A DNA stretch of 64,000 nt from Roseitalea sp. MMSF_3546 (GCF_030732865.1 NZ_JASHKB010000001.1:1-64000); one strand, 5' to 3'; positions 37,445 through 46,283 are shown, counted from the stretch's first letter. Translations and numbers: made by a program. Notes: generated by a model from the letters alone, not told the origin.

Positions 37445-37987
37445 ATGAACGATCATCTCGCACCGCGTTTTTCCACCAGCCGGCCGGACGGGGACACCCA
37501 CCGCCGCAAGGTCTGCGATCATTGCGGCTTCATCGCCTACGAGAACCCGCGCATCGTCGTCGGCTCCGTCATCGACCATGACGGCGCCATCCTGCTGTGC
37601 CGTCGCTCGATCGAACCCCGTCGCGGATACTGGACCGTTCCCGCCGGCTATCTGGAACTGGGCGAAACGCCCGAAGAAGGGGCGCGGCGCGAAGCGCGCG
37701 AGGAAGCCAATGCCGAGCTTGTCCTGCACGACGTGCTGGCGATCTACACCGTGCGCCGGCTCAGCCAGGTGCAGCTCATCTATCGCGCCACGCTGACCGA
37801 TGGCCATTTCTCCGCCGGCGAGGAGACGCTCGAGGCCCGACTGTTCCGCTTCGACGCCATTCCCTGGGACGAACTCGCCTTTCCGACCGTGCACTGGATG
37901 CTGCACCATCACCGCCGGCTCGCAAGCGGCGAGGGCGGCGCGCCGCCCTTCACCAACCCCGAGGGCGCCGATGCCGGCATGGATTGA
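37445..37987 (+). CDS. Nudix hydrolase with N-terminal zinc-ribbon remnant
   Basis: A 180-residue protein. The Nudix box is GYLELGETPEEGARREAREE (G-x5-E-x7-R-E-x-x-E-E pattern), preceded by GYWTVPA. N-terminal KVCDHCGFIAYENPRIVVGS has one C-x2-C pair and matches the family that includes NADH-pyrophosphatase-like proteins; the second Cys pair of a full zinc ribbon is missing. It likely hydrolyses a nucleoside-diphosphate derivative. The C-terminal tail is Gly/Pro-rich. Confidence 0.93.
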   Translation: MNDHLAPRFSTSRPDGDTHRRKVCDHCGFIAYENPRIVVGSVIDHDGAILLCRRSIEPRRGYWTVPAGYLELGETPEEGARREAREEANAELVLHDVLAIYTVRRLSQVQLIYRATLTDGHFSAGEETLEARLFRFDAIPWDELAFPTVHWMLHHHRRLASGEGGAPPFTNPEGADAGMD

Positions 37988-38055
37988 CTTGACGCAAGGC
38001 GTCTGCCCGCTTGCCGCGATACGATCGCCCCCGAGACCAATCGGAACGAGGCGCC

Positions 38056-38562
38056 ATGCCCGCCGCCACCAGCCAGCACGAATTGCTCACCGTCTTCGAT
38101 AAGGAGCACGCCCGGCTGACGCGCACCCTCGACGGTATCACCGAAGCCAAGTCCATGTTGTCCGCGCCGGGCGAAACCGCGACGATAAAGGGCGTCATCG
38201 CCCATCGCACCCATTGGATCGGGCTGTTCTTCGCCTGGGTCGAGGCATCGCGGGCGGGCAAGCCCGTTCAAACGCCGGCGCCCGGCGTCAAGTGGACCCA
38301 GCTCAAGGCCTACAATGCGCCGATCTACGAAGACGCCAACAGGTGCGACTGGGCCGTACTGCGCACCGCCTTTGAGGCGCAGGCCATGCGCCTGCGCGCC
38401 TTCATCGCCGCCAACGGCGACGAGGTGCTTTACGTCGCGGGCCTTTACCCGTGGATGAACAAATGGACGCTCGGACGCTGGGCGGAAGCGTCGGGGCCGA
38501 GCCATTTCCGCTCGGCCAACACCTATATCCGCAAGGTCTTGCGCGAAGCCGGAAGGACCTGA
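38056..38562 (+). CDS. ClbS/DfsB family four-helix-bundle protein
   Basis: A 168-residue DinB-superfamily protein. The family's N-terminus (SQHELLTVFDKEHARLTRTL) and central block (TIKGVIAHRTHWIGLFFAWV) are present, as is WTQLKAYNAPIYEDAN. Named members give self-resistance to colibactin (ClbS) or are structurally characterised hydrolase-like proteins; chromosomal copies like this are mostly of unknown function. The ATG at 38056 has AACGAGG upstream. Confidence 0.9.
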   Translation: MPAATSQHELLTVFDKEHARLTRTLDGITEAKSMLSAPGETATIKGVIAHRTHWIGLFFAWVEASRAGKPVQTPAPGVKWTQLKAYNAPIYEDANRCDWAVLRTAFEAQAMRLRAFIAANGDEVLYVAGLYPWMNKWTLGRWAEASGPSHFRSANTYIRKVLREAGRT

Positions 38563-38569
38563 GGCCGGG

Positions 38570-39202
38570 TCACTCCTCTTCGAGCGAATGGCGCATCAGA
38601 AGCGGCATCTGCGACAGGGTGAAGGCGAGCGTGATCGGCGTCATGCCCCAGACCTTGAAGGCGACCCAGAAATCGGTCGAAAAGCTGCGCCAGATCACCT
38701 CGTTGAGGATTGCCAGGAACAAAAGGAACAGCCCCCAGCGCACCGTGAGCTTGTACCAGCCCCGGTCGTCGATCTTGAAGGCGGTGTCGAAGACGTAGCG
38801 CAACAGGGAGACCCGGAAGACGAACAGCCCGACCAGCAGCACCGTGCCGAACATGGTGTTGATGATGGTCGGCTTGATCTTGATGAACAATTCGTCCTGC
38901 AGCCACAGCGTCAGAGCGCCGAAGACGATGACGATCACGCCCGAGACCAGCGGCATCAGCGGGATGTGGCGCGCCACCAGCCAGGACACCGACAGCGCGA
39001 TCACGGTGACGACCATGAACACGGCCGTGGCGATGAAGATCGGCCCGCCCAGTTCGGCAAGCTGCGGGAAGCGGTCGGCGAGCCATCCGCCGCGGGCATT
39101 GGCAAAGAAGAAGGCCAGCAGCGGGCCGAACTCCAGCACGAGCTTGAGCATGGGGTGCATGGCCGGCTTTTCGGTTGCCGCGCGGTCGGTGGCTTCGCTC
39201 AT
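38570..39202 (-). CDS. yciB: Inner-membrane septation protein YciB (IspZ)
   Basis: A 210-residue membrane protein of the intracellular septation A family with five or six helices ([57 protein letters not shown]). Conserved PTIINTMFG and [20 protein letters not shown] are present. It is linked to cell-envelope synthesis and division in other bacteria. It ends the dapF-mtaB-ftsY-yciB series, 3 bp after ftsY, so it is transcribed with ftsY. Confidence 0.95.
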   Translation of the reverse strand: MSEATDRAATEKPAMHPMLKLVLEFGPLLAFFFANARGGWLADRFPQLAELGGPIFIATAVFMVVTVIALSVSWLVARHIPLMPLVSGVIVIVFGALTLWLQDELFIKIKPTIINTMFGTVLLVGLFVFRVSLLRYVFDTAFKIDDRGWYKLTVRWGLFLLFLAILNEVIWRSFSTDFWVAFKVWGMTPITLAFTLSQMPLLMRHSLEEE

Positions 39203-39205
39203 GGG

Positions 39206-40639
39206 TCAGGCTTCCTGTGGCACGGGCGCGTCGGCCCCGGCGATGGCGCGGGCGAAATCGCGGGCGCGGAACGGTTCGAGATCGTCGACACCCTCGCCGA
39301 CGCCGATGAAATAGACCGGCAGCTTGAACTTCGCCGAGATCGCCACCAATATGCCGCCGCGCGCGGTGCCGTCGAGCTTGGTCATGACGAGCCCGTTGAC
39401 GCCGGCGACGTTGCGGAAGATCTCCACCTGGCCGAGCGCGTTCTGGCCGGTCGTCGCATCGAGCGTCTGCAGCACGGTGTGCGGGGCGTCCGCATTGTGC
39501 TTTTGCAGGACACGCACGATCTTGGCCAGTTCGTCCATCAGCTCGGCCTTGTTCTGCAACCGGCCGGCGGTGTCGATGATCACCACGTCCGAGCCGTTTT
39601 CGCGCGCCCGCGCATAGGCGTCATAGGCAAGGCCCGCCGCGTCCGCGCCCAGCGTGGTGCCGACGAATTGCGATCCCGTGCGCTCGGCCCAGATCTTGAG
39701 TTGCTCGATGGCCGCGGCGCGGAACGTGTCGCCTGCGCCCAGCGTCACCGAAAGCCCCGCCGCGCGCAGCTTGGCCGCCAGCTTGCCGATCGTCGTCGTC
39801 TTGCCGGTGCCGTTGACGCCGACGACCAGGATCACGTGCGGCTTGTGGGAAAGGTCGAGTTCGAGCGGCTGCGCGACGGGCGCGAGCACCGCCTCGATCT
39901 CGCCGGCCATGACCGCGCGCACCGCCTCGGGCGAAACGTCCTTGCCCAGCCGCGTCGCCGCCAGCGTATCGGTGACGCGCATTGCGGTCTCCACGCCGAG
40001 ATCGGCCTGGATGAGGATGTCCTCGAGCGCCTCGAGCGTCTCGTCATCGAGCTTGCGCCGCGTGAACACGCCCGAAATGGAATCGGTGAGCTGGCGCGAG
40101 GATCGCGACAGGCCCGAGGTCAGCCGCCGCAACCAGCCTTCCGATTGCGGGTTCTGGGTCGGGATGGTTTCGGCCGCGTCCACCGGATGGTCGCCGATCG
40201 TGACCTTGCGCGGGCCGGTGTCGGCGGCAGGCACCGGCGCAAGCGAGGCGGGCGGGGTCTTCTCCGGGGTGGTCGGGTCGATGCCCGGCGGCTCCGGCGT
40301 CGGCCCGGGCTCGGGCCGGTCGGGCGCCTCGACCGGATGATCGGGCTCGATCTCCGGTGGCGGCTCGGGCACGGGCTCGGTCTGCGGCGGCAATTCCTCC
40401 GGGGGCGGCGGCCCGGGCTCGCCGTCCGGAGGCGCCTCGGGCCCCGGTGCCGGCGGCACCTCATCGGGCGGATAGGGCGTGGGATCGGGTTGCGGCGGGA
40501 CCTCGCCCGGCGTCACCGGCGGCGTCTCGAAGGGCGGCGGCGGGACCTCCTGGGGCGGTTGCGGCGCCGTCGGGTCGCCCTGGGTTTCCTCGACGCGGCC
40601 CTTGCCGAACGAGAAGATGCGTTTGAACAGTCCTGCCAT
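39206..40639 (-). CDS. ftsY: SRP receptor FtsY
   Basis: GTPase that docks Ffh-ribosome complexes at the membrane. The 477-residue protein has the C-terminal NG domain: DETLEALEDILIQADLGVET (N), VVGVNGTGKTTTIGKLAAKL (P-loop), GAGDTFRAAAIEQL, and VIIDTAGRLQNKAELMDEL. The first 165 residues are an unusual Pro/Glu-rich stretch (PPPPEELPPQTEPVPEPPPE) after a basic amphipathic start (MAGLFKRIFSFGKG), which probably binds membrane. The ATG at 40639 is chosen on that N-terminus. The mtaB stop lies 4 bp upstream. Confidence 0.97.
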   Translation of the reverse strand: MAGLFKRIFSFGKGRVEETQGDPTAPQPPQEVPPPPFETPPVTPGEVPPQPDPTPYPPDEVPPAPGPEAPPDGEPGPPPPEELPPQTEPVPEPPPEIEPDHPVEAPDRPEPGPTPEPPGIDPTTPEKTPPASLAPVPAADTGPRKVTIGDHPVDAAETIPTQNPQSEGWLRRLTSGLSRSSRQLTDSISGVFTRRKLDDETLEALEDILIQADLGVETAMRVTDTLAATRLGKDVSPEAVRAVMAGEIEAVLAPVAQPLELDLSHKPHVILVVGVNGTGKTTTIGKLAAKLRAAGLSVTLGAGDTFRAAAIEQLKIWAERTGSQFVGTTLGADAAGLAYDAYARARENGSDVVIIDTAGRLQNKAELMDELAKIVRVLQKHNADAPHTVLQTLDATTGQNALGQVEIFRNVAGVNGLVMTKLDGTARGGILVAISAKFKLPVYFIGVGEGVDDLEPFRARDFARAIAGADAPVPQEA

Positions 40640-40643
40640 CGCG

Positions 40644-41936
40644 CTACTCCGCAGCCATCGGCAGCGCCGACCGGCCGACCAGCGCGTTGCCGTCATCGCC
40701 CGTGATCGCAACGGTCACGATCTCGCCGGGTTCCCCCGCCGGTCCGTCGACGACCACCGGCGTGAAGTCCGGTCCACGGCCGAAGCCGGGCTTTTCGATG
40801 AGCACCGCCAGCGTCTCGCCGTCAAACCGGCGCAAGTGCGTCCGCCAGGCCCGCTCGGCCGCCGCGCGCAGCCGCGCCGCGCGCGCCTTGACGACGCCCC
40901 GGTCGAGCTGCGGCATCTTCGCCGCCGGCGTACCCGTGCGCGGTGAGAACGGAAACACATGCACGCGCGCCAGCCCGCAGGCGTCGACGACCGACAGCGT
41001 GTTGTCGAACATCGCCTCGGTCTCGGTGGGAAACCCGGCGATCAGGTCGGCGCCGAAGGAGGCATCGGGCCTGAGCGCACGAACCATCTCGCAAAAGCCG
41101 ATGGAATCGGCGCGGCCGTGCCGGCGCTTCATGCGCTTGAGGATCAGATCGTCGCCATGCTGCATCGAAAGGTGGAAATGCGGCATCAGCCGCGCCTCGT
41201 TGGCGATGGCATCGAACAGCGCGTCGTCCGCCTCGATGGAATCGATCGAAGACAGCCGCAATCGCTGCAAGTCAGTCACATGACTGAGGATCGTCTTGAC
41301 CAGCCGCCCCAGGCTCGGCGCGCCCGGCAGGTCCGGCCCGTAGGAGGTCAGGTCCACCCCGGTCAGCACGACCTCGCTATAGCCGTTGTCGACCAGCCGG
41401 CGCACCTGTTCGACCACCGCGCCCATCGGCACCGAACGCGAATGCCCGCGCCCATAGGGAATGATGCAGAAAGTGCAGCGATGATCGCAGCCATTTTGCA
41501 CCTGCACGAAGGCGCGGGTGCGCCCCTCGATCGCATCGACCATGTGGCTGGCGGTCTCGCGCACATCGAAGATGTCGTTGACGCGCACCTTCTCGAACGC
41601 GTTGACGCCGAACTCGGGCAGCGCGCGGTAGGACTGGGCGCGCAGCTTGTCGTCATTGCCGATCACCAGGTCGACCTCGTCCATCGCGGCAAAGGTGCCC
41701 GGCTCGGTCTGCGCCGCACAGCCTGTCACGACGATGCGCGCCTGCGGATTGTCGCGGCGGGCCCGCCGGATCGCCTGACGCGCCTGGCGCACGGCCTCGC
41801 CGGTAACCGCGCAGGTGTTGATGACCACCGCACCGCCTTCGAGCGCGCCGAGCCCGGCCTGTTCGGCCTCGCGCCGTACGACCTCGCCCTCATAGGCGTT
41901 CAGCCTGCAGCCGAATGTGGTGACTTCGACCGCCAT
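40644..41936 (-). CDS. mtaB: tRNA t(6)A37 methylthiotransferase MtaB
   Basis: Radical-SAM enzyme that converts t6A37 to ms2t6A37 in tRNAs decoding ANN codons. The 430-residue protein has the UPF0004 N-terminal domain with three cluster cysteines (TFGCRLNAYEGEVV, INTCAVTGEA, VVTGCAAQ), the radical SAM motif NGCDHRCTFCIIPYGRGHSR, and a C-terminal TRAM-like domain (RFDGETLAVLIEKPG). The start ATG (41936) overlaps the dapF stop, so translation is coupled. It lacks the longer MiaB-specific features; MtaB fits the motif spacing and dapF neighbourhood. Confidence 0.95.
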   Translation of the reverse strand: MAVEVTTFGCRLNAYEGEVVRREAEQAGLGALEGGAVVINTCAVTGEAVRQARQAIRRARRDNPQARIVVTGCAAQTEPGTFAAMDEVDLVIGNDDKLRAQSYRALPEFGVNAFEKVRVNDIFDVRETASHMVDAIEGRTRAFVQVQNGCDHRCTFCIIPYGRGHSRSVPMGAVVEQVRRLVDNGYSEVVLTGVDLTSYGPDLPGAPSLGRLVKTILSHVTDLQRLRLSSIDSIEADDALFDAIANEARLMPHFHLSMQHGDDLILKRMKRRHGRADSIGFCEMVRALRPDASFGADLIAGFPTETEAMFDNTLSVVDACGLARVHVFPFSPRTGTPAAKMPQLDRGVVKARAARLRAAAERAWRTHLRRFDGETLAVLIEKPGFGRGPDFTPVVVDGPAGEPGEIVTVAITGDDGNALVGRSALPMAAE

Positions 41937-42841
41937 CAGGCCGTGTCCCGTTCGGCATTGTCGTTGTCGCCGGCGAGCGCGCGCTGCCATTGCCCCGTCG
42001 CCGGATCGAGCTTGCCGGCGAACTCCCATTCGGCCGGGCCGGTCATGACGACATGATCGTCCTCGCGCCACATTATGTGCAGGTCTCCGCCCGGCACGGT
42101 CACCGTTGCCGCCCGGCCGACAAGGCTCTTGCGTGCCGCCGCGACCAGCGTGGCGCAGGCCGCCGAGCCGCAGGCCTGTGTCAGGCCGACGCCGCGCTCC
42201 CAGGTACGCATGACGATATGCGCCGGATCGAGCACCCGCGCGACCGTGATGTTGGCGCGTTCGGGAAAGATCGGATGGTTTTCGAGCAGCGGGCCGAACC
42301 GGGCCAGATCATGCGCCCAGATGTCGTCCGACACCCAGAAGACGGCATGCGGATTGCCCATGCTGACCACGGACGGCGTGTGCAGCACCGGCGCGTCGAT
42401 CGGCCCGATCTGCAATTCGATCCCGGTCGTGTCGGCGAATTCCTCGGCCAGCGGAATGTCCTGCCAACCGAAACGCGGCACGCCCATATCCACCGACACC
42501 AGACCGTTCTCGTCTTCTTCGGCATTCAAGATGCCGGCGATCGTCTCGAAGGTGAAGGCGGCGCGGCCGGTCTCGGCGGCCAGCGCCTGCACCACGCAGC
42601 GCGTGCCGTTGCCGCAGGCGCCCGCCTGCGAACCGTCATTGTTGTAGATGCGGATGAACGCGTCCGTGCCATCCGAGCGCGGATCGTGGATCGCCATGAT
42701 CTGGTCGAAGGCCGTGTCCGGATCGTGATTCAGCGCCACCGCAGCGTGCGGCGTGATCTCATCGGCACGCCCGCGCATGTCGGCAACAATGATCTGGTTG
42801 CCGAGCCCGTTCATCTTGGCGAAATCCGCGTCGATGGCCAT
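41936..42841 (-). CDS. dapF: Diaminopimelate epimerase
   Basis: Interconverts LL- and meso-diaminopimelate for lysine and peptidoglycan. The 301-residue protein has both catalytic cysteines: GACGNGTRC (Cys76) and [18 protein letters not shown] (late). [18 protein letters not shown] is the N-terminal block and [11 protein letters not shown] the middle. The ATG at 42841 is used; an in-frame GTG at 42877 is possible. It is followed by mtaB with a 1-bp start/stop overlap, and preceded 76 bp upstream by a DUF1328 gene on the same strand. Confidence 0.97.
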   Translation of the reverse strand: MAIDADFAKMNGLGNQIIVADMRGRADEITPHAAVALNHDPDTAFDQIMAIHDPRSDGTDAFIRIYNNDGSQAGACGNGTRCVVQALAAETGRAAFTFETIAGILNAEEDENGLVSVDMGVPRFGWQDIPLAEEFADTTGIELQIGPIDAPVLHTPSVVSMGNPHAVFWVSDDIWAHDLARFGPLLENHPIFPERANITVARVLDPAHIVMRTWERGVGLTQACGSAACATLVAAARKSLVGRAATVTVPGGDLHIMWREDDHVVMTGPAEWEFAGKLDPATGQWQRALAGDNDNAERDTA

Positions 42842-42917
42842 TGCCTGCGCTGCGCTCCATGCCGGCGTGTGCTCCACACCATATGGAGGAAATGGCCATG
42901 AAGTTAAAGTGGCGCGC

Positions 42918-43079
42918 TCAGGCTATGGCGATGATGCCGAACAGCACGAGCAGGAACAGCACGAGCACGATGGCGATGAGGATCTTTGCGCCCGTCAGCG
43001 CGATGCCGGACAGACGGCCGAAGCCGAGCAGGCCGGCCACCGCGGCAATGACGAGCAGGATCAGAATCCATTCAATCAC
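42918..43079 (-). CDS. Small DUF1328 (YtjA family) membrane protein
   Basis: A 53-residue ORF on the minus strand starting at GTG (43077-43079), translated as two adjacent hydrophobic helices: [20 protein letters not shown], then [20 protein letters not shown]. The G-F-G turn and the A-K-I-L stretch match the DUF1328/YtjA family of tiny inner-membrane proteins of unknown function. An AGGGG ribosome site lies 9 bp upstream. Short length and the GTG start make it easy to miss. Confidence 0.88.
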   Translation of the reverse strand: MIEWILILLVIAAVAGLLGFGRLSGIALTGAKILIAIVLVLFLLVLFGIIAIA

Positions 43080-43256
43080 GGTTTGTTTCCCCTATCTTGT
43101 TGTCTGCCCAGCCAACGCTTCGCCTGGCGCAAGGTTCCGGCGGGGCAATTGTCAGGCCGATCCGGCGTTGCCTTGTGCGGTGCAACGCGGCCCTTTATAG
43201 AGGCGCGACCGACGCCCGGACCCGCCCCACCCAGCGCAAAGCGACGACCGCCCGCC

Positions 43257-44246
43257 ATGGACGCCATCTTCCAGCTCGCCGCCGGCAACATCCTGTCCCC
43301 GCCGGTTCTGTTCTTCATCCTGGGATTTGTCGGCTCGCTCGCCGGCTCGCAGCTCACCCTGCCCGAGGCGATGGCCAAGACGCTGTCGATCTATCTGATG
43401 CTGGCGATCGGCTTCAAGGGCGGCGTCGCGCTCGCCGCCGAGGGCCTGACGCTCGCGCTGGTGCTCGCATTGCTCGCCGGTGCGGTGCTCTCGGCCCTGA
43501 TCCCGCTTGTCGCCTTCGTCATCCTTGGCCGCATCTCGAAGCTGCCGCGCATCGATGCGGCCGCAGTCGCCGCCCATTACGGCTCGATCTCCATCGTCAC
43601 CTTCGTGGCGGCGACCGAAGCGGTGCGCTCGATCGGCCTGGCGCCGGAAGGGTTCATGGTCGCCGTCGCCGCGGTCATGGAGACGCCGGCCATCCTGGTC
43701 GCGCTGTTTCTGGCCCGCTCGGCGGCCAGCCACCGCAAGGCCACCGAGCACGGCAATAACGGGCTCTTGCAGGAGGTCTTCCTCAACTCCTCGGTCGTGG
43801 TGCTTATGGGCGCCTTCGTCATCGGCGCGATCACCGGGGCCGAGGGCATGGCGGCCATCGAGGGCTTCATCGTGGTGCCCTTCACTGGCGTTCTGTGCCT
43901 GTTCCTTCTCGACATGGGTGCGGTCGCCGGGCGCGGCATGGCGCAGGCCCGCCAGGTGCTCGATGCGCGGCTGGTCGGCTTCGGTCTTGTCATGCCCTTC
44001 GTCGGCGCCGCCATCGCCGTACCCTTCGCGCTGCTCGCCGGACTGTCCGCCGGCGGCACCGCGCTTCTGCTGACGCTCGCCGCCAGCGCGTCCTATATCG
44101 CCGTGCCCGCCGCCATGCGCCTGGCTCTGCCCGAGGCGCGACCATCGATCTATCTGTCGCTGTCGCTCGGTGTTACCTTCCCGATGAACCTGACCGTCGG
44201 CATTCCGGCCTATGCCGCAATCGCCCAGCTGGTCGCGGGAGGATGA
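43257..44246 (+). CDS. sbtA: SbtA-like sodium-dependent bicarbonate transporter
   Basis: A 329-residue permease with about ten helices in two inverted halves. Family stretches: NILSPPVLFFILGFVGSLAG, PEAMAKTLSIYLMLAIGFKG, AAHYGSISIVTFVAATEAV (core motif after the first half), and the final SLGVTFPMNLTVGIPAY. Cyanobacterial SbtA imports HCO3- with Na+ for the carbon-concentrating mechanism. In a heterotroph the bicarbonate may feed carboxylases. It is followed at 1-bp distance by the SbtB-like PII gene, the same pairing as in cyanobacteria. Substrate by homology only. Confidence 0.9.
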   Translation: MDAIFQLAAGNILSPPVLFFILGFVGSLAGSQLTLPEAMAKTLSIYLMLAIGFKGGVALAAEGLTLALVLALLAGAVLSALIPLVAFVILGRISKLPRIDAAAVAAHYGSISIVTFVAATEAVRSIGLAPEGFMVAVAAVMETPAILVALFLARSAASHRKATEHGNNGLLQEVFLNSSVVVLMGAFVIGAITGAEGMAAIEGFIVVPFTGVLCLFLLDMGAVAGRGMAQARQVLDARLVGFGLVMPFVGAAIAVPFALLAGLSAGGTALLLTLAASASYIAVPAAMRLALPEARPSIYLSLSLGVTFPMNLTVGIPAYAAIAQLVAGG

Positions 44247-44247
44247 G

Positions 44248-44559
44248 ATGAAGACCCACCCCAAGAAGCAGATGACGGTGATCTGCGAGGCCCCCGTCGT
44301 CGGCCGTATCACGCGCGTTCTCGACCGGGTGCCGGTTTCCGGCTACACCCTGTTCGACGCCCATGCCGGCAAGGGCTCGGAAGGCACCTGGGACACCGAC
44401 AGGATGATCGGCGATACCGGCCGCATGGTCATGATCGTGTCGGTGATGTCGGCCGAGCAGGCCGATATCGCCATCGACCGCATCTACGAGGCGCTCGAGC
44501 CGCAAATGGGCATCATCACCATTGCCGATGTCGACGTGCTGCGGCCCGACCGCTTCTGA
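44248..44559 (+). CDS. sbtB: SbtB-like PII family regulator
   Basis: A 103-residue PII-superfamily protein. SGYTLFDAHAGKGSEGTWDT corresponds to the start of the T-loop region that in SbtB contacts the transporter. The rest gives the beta-alpha-beta ferredoxin-like fold (RMVMIVSVMSAEQADIAIDR, MGIITIADVDVLRPDRF). The C-terminal CGPxGC redox tail of cyanobacterial SbtB (as I recall it) is absent. A GGAGG ribosome site spans the sbtA stop, so translation is coupled. A role in gating SbtA, perhaps by an adenine nucleotide, is inferred from the pairing. Confidence 0.88.
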   Translation: MKTHPKKQMTVICEAPVVGRITRVLDRVPVSGYTLFDAHAGKGSEGTWDTDRMIGDTGRMVMIVSVMSAEQADIAIDRIYEALEPQMGIITIADVDVLRPDRF

Positions 44560-44675
44560 CCGGCATGGATGCGCGAGCCACCGGCCGCATCGGGCCGGCG
44601 CGGCCGCCGAATACCGCAAATCTTTCAAAATCGGCGCCGACCCCATATATGGGCCGAAAAGCAAGACGGACGCAT

Positions 44676-45098
44676 ATGGGCATTCACGATCCGGCACATG
44701 ACTGGGACCAGCGCTTCGCGCCCGACCTGGCGGCGATCGAGAAGATCGCGCGCGAGGCCTATGCGCATCTGCCGCGCGAGTTCCGCAAGCTCACTGGCGA
44801 CGTGCAGATCCGCATCGCCGATTTTCCCAGCGACGACGTTCTCGACGATCTCGGGCTCGATACGCCGTTCGACCTGCTCGGCCTGTTCGAAGGGCGGGGG
44901 ATCGCCGAATTGTGGAACCCGGCCACCGGCCAGGAAACCAACCGCATCACGCTCTATCGCCGCGCCATTCTCGACTATTGGTGCGAGAACGATGAAACGC
45001 TCGGCGACATCGTCACGCACGTGCTGGTGCACGAACTGGGCCACCATTTCGGCCTGTCCGACGACGACATGGCCCGCATCGAAGCCTCGGTCGGCTGA
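44676..45098 (+). CDS. Zincin-like metallopeptidase family protein (DUF1025-like)
   Basis: A 140-residue protein with a minimal zinc-protease core: VTHVLVHELGHHFGLSDDDM (H-E-x-x-H-x-x-G-x-x-D/H), plus RIADFPSDDVLDDLGLDTPF and NRITLYRRAILDYW. Small proteins of this kind in alphaproteobacteria have no defined substrate. The ATG at 44676 has GACGGA upstream; the frame is open earlier without homology. Confidence 0.9.
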   Translation: MGIHDPAHDWDQRFAPDLAAIEKIAREAYAHLPREFRKLTGDVQIRIADFPSDDVLDDLGLDTPFDLLGLFEGRGIAELWNPATGQETNRITLYRRAILDYWCENDETLGDIVTHVLVHELGHHFGLSDDDMARIEASVG

Positions 45099-45121
45099 CC
45101 GGCGGCGGCGGGGCCGGACCG

Positions 45122-45328
45122 CTACAGACTGCCCAGCTTGAGCAGCGGGTCGTAGTCATGGTCCCGCACGTCCTTTGTCACGGCCTGCGCGCAGCGCATC
45201 TTCCCGGCGACCGGATCGAAGGCATAGCTCGGATCGCCATGCAGTTCCCAGCCCTTCGACAGGGCCTCGGTCACCTTGTGGCAGAACGCCGAATCGTCGA
45301 ATCCGGTCAGATATCGATAGGCCTTCAT
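45122..45328 (-). CDS. DUF1737 domain protein
   Basis: A 68-residue protein of the DUF1737 family: MKAYRYLTGFDDSAFCHKVT, then EALSKGWELHGDPSYAFD and RCAQAVTKDV. Function is unknown; the fold is small and soluble. It lies 6 bp upstream of nothing on its own strand but directly follows the CoA-lyase gene (7-bp gap), so the two are co-transcribed. Confidence 0.92.
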   Translation of the reverse strand: MKAYRYLTGFDDSAFCHKVTEALSKGWELHGDPSYAFDPVAGKMRCAQAVTKDVRDHDYDPLLKLGSL

Positions 45329-45334
45329 CGCCTT

Positions 45335-46246
45335 TCAGTCCCCATCGTCCGCACCCGCGTCAGATTGCGCGATTCTGCCGTGCCGGGCAATCAGCGCCAG
45401 CGCCGCGTCGCGATGCAGCCGCTCGACCATGCGGCCATCGACCACGATCACGCCCTTGTCACGATTTTCGGGCAGTGCGAAGGCATCGACGACGCGCTGC
45501 GCCGCCGCGACCGCCTGCGCATCGGGCGCAAAGGCGGCATTGGCCGCCGCAATCTGCGCCGGATGGATCAGCGTCTTGCCGTCAAAGCCCATCGCCGCGC
45601 CGGCCGCGCACTCGGCGGCAAACCCGTCCGCGTCGTTGTGATCGTTGAACACGCCGTCAAGCACGTCGATCCCGCCGGCGCGAGCGGCCAGCACCACGGC
45701 CATCAGCCAGCCATGGGCATGGTCACGCGCGCCGGCCATGGGAAGCCGGGCGGCGGCGAAGAGATCGTTCGTTCCGATAACGAAACAATCAAGGCGCATG
45801 CTTGACTCCTGCGCCTTTTCGGCAATCCTGGCGGCATTGATGACGGCGCGTGGCGTCTCGATCATGGCCCACAGTTTCAGCGTCGGCGGCGCATCGGTTT
45901 CGGCCAGCGCGTCGGCGAGGGCGACGAGGTCGCCCGCCGCTTCGACCTTGGGCAGAAGGATCGCGTCGGGCATGCAGGCGCGGGCGGCGAGCAGATCCTC
46001 GGTGCCCCACTGCGTGTCGAGCGCGTTGATGCGGATCACGCGTTCTTTGGGTGAACTTGGATGCTCGGCGAAATGGCGGCGCAAGCCCTCGCGCGCGGCG
46101 TTCTTGGCCTCGGGCGCAACCGCGTCCTCGAGATCGAAGATCGCGGCGTCGTTGCCCAGCGTTTCCGCCTTTGCCATCGCCCGCGGGCGATCGGCTGGCA
46201 CGTAGAGCACCGAGCGGCGCGGCGTGTGCGAACGGGAAGTCTGCAT
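45335..46246 (-). CDS. HpcH/HpaI-CitE family CoA ester lyase
   Basis: A 303-residue TIM-barrel lyase resembling malyl-CoA lyase/CitE: RRSVLYVPADRPRAMAKAET, AAIFDLEDAVAPEAKNAAR (Mg-binding D-L-E-D), VIRINALDTQWGTEDL, ILLPKVEAAGD, LWAMIETPRAVINAARIAE and GFDGKTLIHPAQI. By family it cleaves or forms a CoA thioester such as malyl-CoA or citramalyl-CoA; the exact substrate cannot be read. It is followed by DUF1737 and divergent from leuD. Confidence 0.93.
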   Translation of the reverse strand: MQTSRSHTPRRSVLYVPADRPRAMAKAETLGNDAAIFDLEDAVAPEAKNAAREGLRRHFAEHPSSPKERVIRINALDTQWGTEDLLAARACMPDAILLPKVEAAGDLVALADALAETDAPPTLKLWAMIETPRAVINAARIAEKAQESSMRLDCFVIGTNDLFAAARLPMAGARDHAHGWLMAVVLAARAGGIDVLDGVFNDHNDADGFAAECAAGAAMGFDGKTLIHPAQIAAANAAFAPDAQAVAAAQRVVDAFALPENRDKGVIVVDGRMVERLHRDAALALIARHGRIAQSDAGADDGD

Positions 46247-46263
46247 GGCTTCTTGTGCCGCGC

Positions 46264-46283
46264 ACTTGCGCGTTCGCGCAAGT
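46264..46283. promoter_or_regulatory. 20-bp palindrome between the CoA lyase and leuD genes
   Basis: ACTTGCGCG-TT-CGCGCAAGT, with 9-bp perfect arms, lies 18 bp upstream of the lyase start and 78 bp upstream of leuD. The symmetric form and its divergent location suggest a dimeric regulator site. There is no T run, so it is not a terminator. Confidence 0.4.
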
